Source: Ichthyophonus hoferi (lineage: Eukaryota > Opisthokonta > Ichthyosporea > Ichthyophonida > Ichthyophonidae). Taken from it: a stretch of 28,605 nt of DNA. This document shows, piece after piece, positions 11,601 to 20,400 of the stretch (position 1 is its first letter; the number at the start of each line of letters is the position of its first letter). Location: assembly GCA_002751075.1 (NCBI GenBank), contig NAOQ01000089.1, forward strand, positions 110,330 to 138,934. Direction: 5' to 3'. A program made the position numbers and the translations under genes. The notes beneath the pieces were generated by a model. That model worked only from the letters and a program-made list of their open reading frames with translations. It did not search any database and was not told where the DNA came from.

Positions 11601-14600
11601 CATGAAAATGTCTCCCGAACTCCAAAGGGTAAATACATTTTAGTTCGGGTGTATGTATAATCTTCTCTTTTACTCCTCTACTCTTTTCGACTACCGGATA
11701 TTTATTGTTTTAAAATATTATAGCAGTTCTCATCTACAAAAGCTTTGTTAAGTCTGTTATGTATAACAGTTATGGGGTATTTGCCTATCCGGCTATACAA
11801 TAGTAGTACATTTACATATGTAAATTTAATACGCATTTACTAATTCATTCTTAATTTTTTATTCTATTATTTGATTGAGCTCATACTCTTAAAATACGTG
11901 TCAATATTAATCTTCATCTACTTACTACACAGAGTATAGTTCGGCACTGTGCGTTGTGGTGTCAGATGATAAAAATTCGAAGAAAGTTACAGAAACCTCG
12001 CAACCAATTGAGGATATTAGCTGCAGCATTTATAGTTTAGATGACATTAGTCCTAATGCCACTGCTGCGACAAACAAAACAGGCATGGTCACTTTTCCCA
12101 AACTTACAACTGGGGAATATCATGTGCAAATTGTTGTCCCCGAGGGAATGACTAACACATTTGACAATGACGACACCACTGATGCTCGTACCATTATCAC
12201 GGTCACGCCTGATGATGTAGCTATTGCCACATTTGGGCTCCGCCGCCCTGCTAATTCAGTCATTATAGTTAATGTACAACTGGATAAAAGTGGCATGCCT
12301 AGCCCGACTAATCCGGTTTTAGCCAACGTTCAAGTAACACTTCAAGATGATAGTGGAACTACTATTGGTACCAAGTTAACAAGTGCTACCGGAAAGGTCG
12401 AGTTTACCAAGCTGGTGGCTGGCATGTATAGTGTCTCCATTAGACCCATTGAAGGAACTACTTTTGGATTTGATCCCGATGATGTTACTGATGGCTTAAC
12501 ACAATTAATGATTGATGTGAGTGATCGAGCCATGTTTACCTTCGGCCTAAAGAAAACCGGAACTGGTACGTAATATCTAGTCTTTTTTATGCTTTTTTAA
12601 ATTTAGGGCCCCAATTTTAAGATTAATTAGCAGGAACGCCACTTATTTTATTCTATGGTATTATATTTGAAATAAGCAAGAGAAGATACCAATACAATCA
12701 CTTACTATAACTATATAATGCTGTTTTTCTTTGCATTTATTATTTATTTAACTTGATACTTCTTTGCAACTCCATAGTGTGTCATCTTCTTTATCGTCTG
12801 TCTAACTGTTTCACTTACCTTGGTCATTATTTCATTTAATCTATTTATTTATTGTGTAAATAATACTTATCAATATTAGCCACTGATTTTGTTTTGTTTG
12901 TTGGGGGTTTCATATCTTGACATACACACATATATCCTTGCTAATATAAATCCCATAGATATCGTCACATACAACAACATATTTTGTTCTATCTTTCTAT
13001 TTTTCTTTTAGTTTTAATATTTTTCTAGAAAGCTTCATTTTTTTTCTGTTTTTTAATTTAAAGTATCAACTTATTTCTTCTAATATTTCTTTTAAAATAT
13101 ATCAATTTAATTACTATATCAATTCCAATTGCCTTTTTAATTAATTATCAATAAAAATGATAGTACCTATCTGCTGCCATTTGCAAAATATTAGCATAAA
13201 TATTGATTTTCTATACAGTATGTGGACGCCAGTTATGCCACCTTAGAGCTGCCTGTGTGGATCAATCAGGAGCCTACGGTGGATCGAAGGGAAAGGCATG
13301 TAAATGCAATGACGGATGGAAAGGTGACGGCGAAGCGTGCACAGATGACGATGAATGTGCTGGTCTTGGCCTGTGCCATTTAGCCAATTCTGCCTGTTCT
13401 AATACAATTGGAAGCTATACTTGCTCATGCAAAGATGGTTTTAGTTTGAAACATGGTGCTTGTTTGCCTGCCACCTGCACAGGTGGCGGATATGGTGGTA
13501 GAATCTGTTCCGCATCCTCAAGTAAGATGTATGAGTACAATGCCATGACTGTTACAAGCGTATGGCGGAAGGTCAGCTTCAAATCTGCTTTTGATATTAT
13601 TCCCGTTGTTTTTTCCGGGCCTGCCAGCTTTGGGAACTCGGATCCTGCTGATGTGGTCATCAGGAAGGTTACCAATGTAGACTTCGAGATTAAGTAAGTA
13701 ACTAATCTAAGCAAGGAGAAATTTTATTCCCACATTTTAGCTTTACTTTTACATATTTTGCCACTCTATTTTACTATGTATAAGATGAATGTTAAAGAAG
13801 ACAGGGCAGCAATTTGCATTTTATTTTCTGTCTTGAGATGAATTAAGAATATTCATTAACGAGGCTTTAGGTTTATCTCTGGTCTTTCACTATCTTCTAT
13901 AAATCATCTTATCTAATAAAGGTCAACTATGAAGCATTACTAGTAAAGAAAAGTATGGCAGCACGTGTTAAAACCGCCCTTATTTTGGATTAGAATAATA
14001 TATGTAGTTAAAACACAAACAAGGAAAATCAATAATATACCGCATTCTATCTTTATTTAGCAGTTCTGTGTATTTAATGATTGTTTTGTAATAGGACAAT
14101 TATATTAATTTTATTATGCTTTTCATAAAAGGCAGTCTCTTTGGTTCAGGATTTTAGTTAATATGTATATTTGTATGTATCATTGAGTAACGGGATAACA
14201 TATATAGATTTACATCTTTCATCTTTATAAATAAATGAAGTTGTATATTATTTAATACTATACCATTATTATTTATTTACTGTAGTTTTCATTCATTATT
14301 CAATAAATTAGCTAATTAACTAACCCTACTTGGCTAGGCTTCTCGAGCCCGTTTGTTTTGATGGTCAACACCCTCGTGAGTTAGTGGCATGGTTTGCTGT
14401 TCGACCCGACCAGCACTTTACGTTTGGTGGCCAAAACATGAAGGCTGCTCGGGCTCAAGCTGTGGTGGGTCAGAAGTTTTACATGCGTTACCCTACAGTT
14501 AGAAGGATTCCTGCACTTTTTGGACAAGTCCAAAATCTTCAGGATGGAGAAATAATTGCAGTTCGTCCAACTCGTATCAGCCGGACTCAGGTAGAAATGA

Positions 14601-15498
14601 CCATCCAGGGTGGCCCTGATGCTATCAATAGACAGCAGGTCATTATTGGCGTGCTCATGGTGGTGGCAAACTCAGGAGGTAAAGTTTTTTGTACATTTTT
14701 GTAACAATATTTATAATGCTAGTATAAAGAGTTTATATAATTCTAAAAAAAAGAAAATCATGTTTTTTTTTAGGATATACTTTGGAAATACTTGCTATTT
14801 AACCTTATATTAATATTCTTTCAATAATACTAGAGTTTTTGTCTTAAAACAAAACTTTGAAAAGCCAATTTATACGTTAAAAAAAAAATTACTTACTAAC
14901 AAAAAAATATGCATTAACATTGCAACATATTGATAAATATGTACTCATAAACTCTTGCATATATCCAATCAATTTTATCTTGTATCATACACAGCCGTGA
15001 ACAAAGAGGGTGGTCCAGCCGTGCGATTTGCCGCCGGTACAGTGTCAGGAGTGGGCAGTGACTTCACTACAATCGGTTTCCCCGACCCCAACTTCTTTTT
15101 GTCTAATAAGCCCCCTGTGCTCATAGCATCGGTTTGGCTTAGAAGCTCAAAATTCTCCTATACCCGACTTCAGACTAGGCAAGTATACATTTCCATTTTC
15201 TCCAATTTGTTTCTTTTTGATGCAGCTTGTTAACAATTGTTTTTAGTGCCACTATTATTTACCCTTCATAGCGACCCAAAGAAACATAACCGTTTTGCCC
15301 CTCTTCCTGAACGAGTCGTTTATGTTTCACTTTTATTACTGAAATTGTATAAAATGGCCGAGTTACTTGTTGAAAGTATTTAATCATCCAGATTAGCAGT
15401 TTCCTTTTCTTTTTATTAATATATTAGTTTGTACACACGTACAGGTCTTCTCGTCTTATCAAATTGAGATCGGAAACTCCCCAATGCCCCAGCAATGA
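1053..15498 (+). CDS. Giant secreted EGF / SdrD-B-repeat / H-lectin-like protein (9 exons, ~3004 aa)
   Basis: Exons are 1053-1349, 2372-2697, 4100-4257, 4907-11449, 11933-12565, 13219-13693, 14338-14678, 14995-15182 and 15445-15498. Every intron is GT-AG, all junction phases agree, and the coding sum is 9015 nt, ending in TGA. The start ATG is followed by a strong signal peptide (hydrophobic core LLVGLLVLVGLAQA). Domain order is: N-terminal domain with eight cysteines (residues ~20-220), calcium-binding EGF (~220-260), 23 SdrD-B/Cna-B-like repeats (~262-2652), two EGF modules (~2654-2734), and lectin-like beta modules to the end. No transmembrane segment or GPI signal is visible, so I infer a secreted matrix or cell-surface-associated protein. 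SdrD-B repeats are known as calcium-stabilised rigid stalks in bacterial adhesins; EGF and lectin-like ends suggest adhesion or aggregation. Weakest points are the short final exon and the fold assignment of the C-terminal modules. Confidence 0.85.
4100..4257 (+). CDS. Exon 3: calcium-binding EGF module
   Basis: The exon begins in phase 2 after ttgattacag and ends in phase 1 before gtatgt. It encodes the end of the N-terminal domain (GNWEFSLICAP) and then a classic cbEGF: the D-x-D-E-C start (DVDEC), six cysteines, and the hydroxylation-type stretch C-x-N-x-x-G-S-F-x-C (CLNTQGSFTC) followed by CSCKEGYASIGEEC. In this family the D-x-D-E and Asn/aromatic positions bind calcium between neighbouring modules. 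The module directly precedes the long SdrD-B stalk. Confidence 0.88.
4907..11449 (+). repeat. Exon 4: 21 tandem SdrD-B/Cna-B-like repeats in one 6.5-kb intronless exon
   Basis: Repeats of 309-318 bp (about 104 residues) start at 4909, 5224, 5533, 5842, 6151, 6460, 6769, 7084, 7393, 7708, 8020, 8329, 8641, 8953, 9268, 9577, 9892, 10201, 10516, 10825 and 11137. The shared pattern is G-x-V-x-x-D-x-N-x-D-G-x-x-x-x-D-x-G, then V-x-L, T-T-T-D-x-x-G-x-Y-x-F, V-P-x-G-x-Y-x-V-x-V, Y-x-P-x-G-x-x-N-G and a closing F-G-I/L-R/K. This is the signature of SdrD-B / Cna-B prealbumin-like domains. The D-x-N-x-D-G loop is a calcium-binding type. The exon runs from phase 1 to phase 1 (gtacgt donor after ATA C) and is 2181 codons long, so it behaves as a complete cassette. 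It is much richer in G+C than the introns. Cna-B intramolecular isopeptide residues were not assignable by eye. Confidence 0.9.
11933..12565 (+). CDS. Exon 5: two divergent SdrD-B-like repeats (22 and 23)
   Basis: This phase 1-1 exon (211 codons) starts after ctacacag and ends before gtacgtaa. It encodes two further repeats, about 11935-12246 and 12247-12565. Both keep the hydrophobic spine, the x-G-x-Y-x-V-x-I core (GEYHVQIVVPEG, GMYSVSIRPIEG) and the closing FGLRR / FGLKK. Neither keeps the D-x-N-x-D-G loop: the equivalent regions read SDDKNSKKV and LDKSGMPSP. Repeat 22 has two cysteines (ALCVVV and DISCSIYS) that could pair across neighbouring strands. Confidence 0.85.
13219..13693 (+). 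CDS. Exon 6: two EGF modules and start of the lectin-like region
   Basis: The exon starts in phase 1 after ctatacag and ends in phase 2 before gtaagt. The first EGF (CGRQLC...CKCNDGWKGDGEAC) is followed directly by a calcium-binding EGF: D-D-D-E-C, then C-S-N-T-I-G-S-Y-T-C-S-C-K-D-G-F. After a short Gly-rich linker with two more cysteines (ATC, RIC) comes VSFKSAFDIIPVVFSG and VIRKVTNVDFEIK. That resembles the first strands of an H-type lectin or related bacterial/marine-invertebrate beta-sandwich module (V-x-F, P-V-V-F, V-T-x-x-x-F-E). EGF calls are firm; the lectin-like call is fold-level similarity only. Confidence 0.82.
14338..15498 (+). CDS. Exons 7-9: lectin-like beta modules and C-terminus
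   Basis: Exons are 14338-14678, 14995-15182 and 15445-15498. Exon 7 completes the first module (CFDGQHPRELVAWFAV, like the D-G-x-H-x-x-E-x-V-x-W-x-A-V end of such domains). It also carries a second module (FYMRYPTVRRIPALFG, then AVRPTRISRTQVEMTI). Exons 8-9 carry a third, shorter one (TTIGFPDP, PPVLIASVWL, VFSSYQIEIGN), ending MPQQ-stop at TGA 15496-15498. Exon 8 is closed at CAA|gtatac and exon 9 opens after gtacag, both in phase 0. Exon 9 is only 17 codons, but its SSYQIEIG strand fits the expected last strand of the third module. No membrane anchor follows, so secretion is likely. Confidence 0.72.
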
Positions 15499-15752
15499 AA
15501 TTGCACATATGGAGAGAGAGAGGGTCAGTTACCTTTTATTGCGCCCTGAGTAGCTATATATTGGGTTCATCAAACAATTTTATATCAGGGTGACTTTAAT
15601 AACCTTTGGATCTGGATGAATTAATTATAGCAGGATTTTCCATTATTAATTGTATTTGTTCTATAAAACATTGGTTTCATATACATATGGTAATCAACAT
15701 AGCCCGGGGTATTTCCTGCTTATTTTTACATTGCACATACATATTTTTACAT

Positions 15753-15891
15753 AATAAAGTAATAAACCATGGATAATGGCAAAAATCAGCACCACATCTA
15801 ATGAAAATTTACCATCTTATGGATTGAAACGCAGTTTTACAACACATGAGTGTACACATCTGGTCTAACCAGGTGTCCAATCTTAAATAAA
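15753..15891 (+). terminator. Poly(A) signals of the giant secreted-protein gene
   Basis: AATAAA hexamers occur at 15753-15758, 15761-15766 and 15886-15891, about 255-390 bp past the TGA stop. Any could serve as the cleavage signal. Such hexamers are frequent by chance in DNA this AT-rich, so choice among them is open. Confidence 0.35.
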
Positions 15892-16786
15892 GTTATATTT
15901 ACTAGTTGCACAATATATATATTTAACGTGATAAACCTTTTTTTAACAATACACTACTAAATTTAAAAGGTACCTGTAATTTTATTGAAATGACGTGTCC
16001 ATTGAATAAGAAAATCAGTGCATGGATGTGTTCAGTACTTTTCAATTAATATATGGGATTAGAGATTTGCAAGATTTTAAGTAGAACAGAGGGGAAAAGA
16101 AAAATAACAAATATAGGAGAAAAACAATTCAAAATTATCTGAAAAAAAAAAAATGATAAAAAAGATGAATGCAAAGAAAGGGAGTGGAACCATTCAGAGA
16201 TAATTTAAGAGAAACCAAAAATAAGTCTCAAAACAACGGAAAAAAGCAACAGGAGGGCCAAAATTGAAAGAAGGCAGAGGTCATATATATAAGTTAGCAG
16301 AGAAAACATGATTAGATAGAGACAAAGGTAAGGTGCTGGAGATTGAGAGACGTGTTTAGCAAATAATAGTTGAAGAGAAAAAAAGAACAAGATAACACGA
16401 GAATCTTAGGAGGTGTACAAAAAGAGCACACAACATAGATAGAAGAGGGGAATTTGGAAAAAGTAAAAGGCAAAGAAAAACGAGTAAAGAGGGTTTTAAA
16501 AATCCGAAGATATGTGGGAAGAGCCAATATAAAAATAAATGATGTGAAGATTTGATAGGAGAATATTGGTGAAAGGGGAAGCAATGTGTGGAAAAGGTTG
16601 AAGGTAAAATAAATACAGAAGAATAGAGCAGAGTGAAAGAGTATGACCAGCGTAGAATTTTTTTTATGTATGGTATTAAAAGGATTATTATAGAGTAGAG
16701 AAAAAGAGAAGTTGAAAGGGGGCGTTGTTCGAGAGGCATTTCATACAAAATTAGAAAGGAAAGGTTACATGGAATATATTTCTTAC

Positions 16787-16961
16787 GTATATATCTGAAG
16801 CCTTGCAGACTGAACTCATAAGCCGGATCACTCATAACATCTGTTTGACACGAAAAGGTAAAGTTATTATTGTACTTGAAGGTATTGGCCATCCAGCAAG
16901 TGCTATAATATCGTATTAGGCAGAATGAACCCATCAGATTTATACCCAATCGGGGTACCAT
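16787..16961 (-). CDS. Candidate first coding exon of an unrecognised minus-strand gene
   Basis: Read on the minus strand, an ATG at 16961 opens 58 stop-free codons that stop at a consensus donor, ATATAC|gtaaga (donor bases 16786-16781). The peptide starts MVPRLGINLMGSFCLIRYYS and includes FTFSCQTDVMSDPAYEF and SLQGFRYI. It has mixed, protein-like composition and higher G+C than the low-complexity purine block next to it. The Arg/hydrophobic N-terminus with RYYST could be a mitochondrial presequence. I found no convincing continuation exon between 16780 and 15500, so it may be a small gene with missed exons, a remnant, or chance. Confidence 0.28.
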
Positions 16962-16990
16962 CTTAATGGTTAGCAAGGTTGATCAAATGT

Positions 16991-17413
16991 ATTGTCAATA
17001 TCCAAATTAAGAGCGCCCCATTCTACAGAGGTTTTATCAAGCGTTCACCATTACACCAAACTAAATGGAAAGACACAAACCAGTCATAGTTGCACATTGG
17101 ATCGCATCACATACCACCAGCAATTGATCAATCTGATAAAATCCACTAGCTTGATTGGCTGTAAAAGAAATTGTTCTGAATAATCCATCTCTCTGAGCAC
17201 CATTAAAACCTAGTTATTGTCAATATTCAAATTAAAAGCGCCCCGTTCTACAGAGATTTTATGAAGCGTTCATTATAACCCCAAACTAACTGATAAGACC
17301 CAAACCAGTCATAGTTGCACTTTGGATCGCATCACATACCACCAGCAATTGGTCAATTTGAATAATCAATAATTTTATTGGCTGTAGGAGAAATTGTCAT
17401 CGTTCTGAACAAT
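16991..17413. repeat. Tandem duplication, ~200-bp copies offset by 225 bp
   Basis: Copy 1 (16991-~17187) and copy 2 (17216-~17413) share long near-identical blocks. Examples are ATTGTCAATAT, the GCGCCCC(A/G)TTCTACAGAG block, and a block around 17080-17128 matching 17305-17353 at almost every base (ACCAGTCATAGTTGCAC, GGATCGCATCACATACCACC). Differences are scattered substitutions and small indels, so the duplication is not brand new. It carries no long shared reading frame. It sits 68-490 bp upstream of the RHBDD1 start codon. Confidence 0.85.
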
Positions 17414-17480
17414 TAATAGTTGTGCAATTTTCCGTCATTATTTATAGGTTAGAACTACAATAGTGTTAAAACATCACACC

Positions 17481-20400
17481 ATGTTTGGTCTTGGACGAGG
17501 GATGAGAAGGGGTTTTCCTGGTGTCCTGGGTAGGACCAGACGAGGCTCGGGCTTATTATTGTTATTTTTACAATTAATGCAAATAGGAATAGACAACATC
17601 CCACCGATAACTCTTTCTCTTATTGTATTTCAAACTTTACTATACTTCTACCAAGCAGATTCCTACTGGCACCATGAAGACCTGGTTGATATATGCATAA
17701 GTTCATATTACGTTATCAATAAAGGACAAGTTGCCAGACTAATTTATGCAGCTTTCCTTCACGTTGATGACTATCACTTATATTACAACATGTCCAGTCT
17801 TGCCTGGAAGGGAAGACAATTGGAGCCGATTTACGGTTGTAGGAAATTTGCAATGAACATAGCATTGCTTGTGTTTTTATCGGGATTTTATTATATTAGT
17901 ATAGTACAAGGTTTGTGGGCTATCTTTGGCGAACATGCACCTCTTGTCGGTCCAGACTGTGTGGTTGGCTTCTCGAGTGTTTTGTTTGGCCTTAAGGTGA
18001 ATACTTCAGTGCATGCCTTATGCATATCGAAATAATCACTAGTTTTTCTTCATTACTTAAGTTACTAGCGCTTATGAACCCCAAAAATCTCTTCATAATT
18101 ATTATTATTATTATTACGAGTATTTTTTGTTTCTTCTTCTCTTCCCTCAGATCTTTATCTGTCTTCCACGTATAGTTTCCATCTTTCCTGTATACATAAA
18201 CCGTACATTATTTTAATGTTATACTGTCTCACATACAATCTAACGACAACTTATTATCTTTTATACAGGTACTTCTTGCCAAAGATGGTCCAGGGGGAAG
18301 TAGTCGTATGTTAGGCTTTACAGTTCCCAACCACTCTATCTTCTGGGTATGTCTACCAAAACCTTAACAGGTCTTCTGTTTTAATTGTCCAGTCTAACAT
18401 AAAAGGAGTAGTGAAAAAAATAAATGGAAAGGGACAGGGGTAGTAATAGTTGATATGGTACTACCTACCGTGAATTATTGTTCTTATAGAACGGTATTAG
18501 CGATGAATAGACATGAAATCCACATATATGTATTGGATAGTAGGGAAGGAGTTAGTGTTTTGATAGATTGTTATAATATGAAAATAGATTGCTGGTATAG
18601 ACTGTTCACAACAATATTAGAGTAGTCAATATATAATTCAATTAAGTACTATACATTAAGCTGTGTATATTGTGTTTTATGTGTGAATTGGATGATTTGT
18701 AGATAGAATGTGTGTATAAATGTGCATTTAGACATATATTCATTGGTTTTTCATATGAATCTGTATGTTTATATGCATGTATAAATTTATCTAAGTATAT
18801 ATATATAGTATAAGGCTAGACCGGGGAAGATGTATTCATTGGCAGGTTATGACAGGTTGAGCTTTTACTTATTCAAGTTATCACACCCAATGTGAGCTTT
18901 TTAGGCCATCTCTGTGGCATCTTGGCTGGATTGACAATATCTTCAGGTGAGTATTGCCATTATATTACTACAATGGCATAAGAACATAGGTTATTGTGTT
19001 AATTGTTTTTGTTTCTTGATTAAGTCATAATATGTATAGGCCAGTTATAGCGTAGGGGAAACAATGTTGTCATGACATTATTATCATATAAGTACTATTA
19101 ATAGTATAATTATTTTCAATCGCAATGTAGCATTTATAAGATTGATCTTTTCATTTTTACTATTGATCGCATCCTCTCTCTATATAGGACTAGTTAATAA
19201 TTGAAAGGAGAGTAGAGAAAGATTGAAAAGATCGGGGTGAAAGAAGCGGACTAAAGTAAATAAATTGAATTTGAAGGGAAGAGATAAGAGCGAGAGAGTC
19301 ATCAAGCATTTAATTTCTCCTATGGTCTACAAACACAGATACACATATATTGCATTTGATTTTTTAGAACTGTTCTACCTAAATTAATGATAGCATCTAG
19401 CTCCGATATTTTCTATTAGGCGATCATTCGAATGGTATTTTTATTCATAATGAGTGTAAAATAAATAATTTTATAATGATACATATGGCAGGGCAACAAA
19501 GAGATAGATAGAAAAATGCAGAGTGGCAACAACGTATATATGAAAATTGTTGAGTAAGAGGTAGATAGAAAGAGATTAAGAGAGATAAAACACCCATGCC
19601 CTCATACATATATATTAGATATAAAACCTGATGCAGAGATAGATGAGACAAATAGAATTGTTAGGTAGGATATACTAATGGCCCTTCACTACTATTTTTC
19701 TTTTTCATTGTATGCGTTGCATCATTCTCAACTTGCATCAGCTACCAGCTACTGGCCTTTATTAACACTATCGCTCTTCCATTTATTGTTCTCTTTATTC
19801 ATGTTTTTTTCCCCTTGACCTATTGTTTTCCTTTGTTTTATTTTGAAATTTCTTTTTTAATGTTGCCCAATTTAGTAATTTTTATCTACTGTACCTTTCA
19901 TTCACACTCGTAATATCATTATACAAAGAAATACCCTGGCTAATATTTACTTTAAATTATAGGGTTGTTATTAGAGGCCGGAGTTTTTTAAATTTTTGCT
20001 TGTGCTCTCCCACTCATTTTCTTTTATTCCCTCTTATTTGCACCATATTTTTCCGGTTCTCGCCTAATTCTATTTTTACTTATTTTGTCTACCATTGTTT
20101 TATATTTTGTTGTAATAGCCCAATTTCATTCTCCTGTTTCACTTTCAGGGTCCCTTCAGCGCTTTCATAATGTATTTGCCAGCCACATATCATTACCACG
20201 GGGCAATCATCAGCCCCGGTTCCAAGGTGTCCCGCGAGCCACTGGTTACCATAATAACAGTAGAGCTGAACATGTTTCTGAATCATCAAACAGACCAAAA
20301 GACATTAACGAACAAACATCTATAACTAGGAATATACCCTGTATCATGGCTGGTTGTAGCTATCGGGCTAGGACGGGATCTGAACTGAACGATCATATCA

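Larger units (their letters stand above)
15499..17480. other. Spacer between the secreted-protein gene and RHBDD1
   Basis: The left part is the presumed 3' UTR of the upstream gene. From about 16070 to 16770 the plus strand is conspicuously purine-rich (GA-type). Long minus-strand frames there are low-complexity Leu/Phe/Ser strings and not credible genes. A candidate minus-strand exon (16787-16961) and a tandem duplication (16991-17413) are listed separately. The RHBDD1 promoter should lie in the last few hundred bases. Confidence 0.5.

Noticed and set aside
4909-12565. Bacterial contamination as the source of the SdrD-B array
   Set aside because: The array is joined in phase at both ends to EGF exons through GT-AG introns within AT-rich animal-type DNA, so it belongs to the host locus whatever its ultimate origin.
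16205-16786. Long minus-strand frames rich in Leu, Phe and Ser
   Set aside because: They are produced by the purine-rich block read on the opposite strand and have no domain character. Only the 16787-16961 part has balanced composition and ends at a donor.
16992-17183. 63-codon plus-strand frame in the tandem duplication
   Set aside because: It starts only at an alternative codon and the frame is not kept in the second copy, so the duplicated block is not coding.
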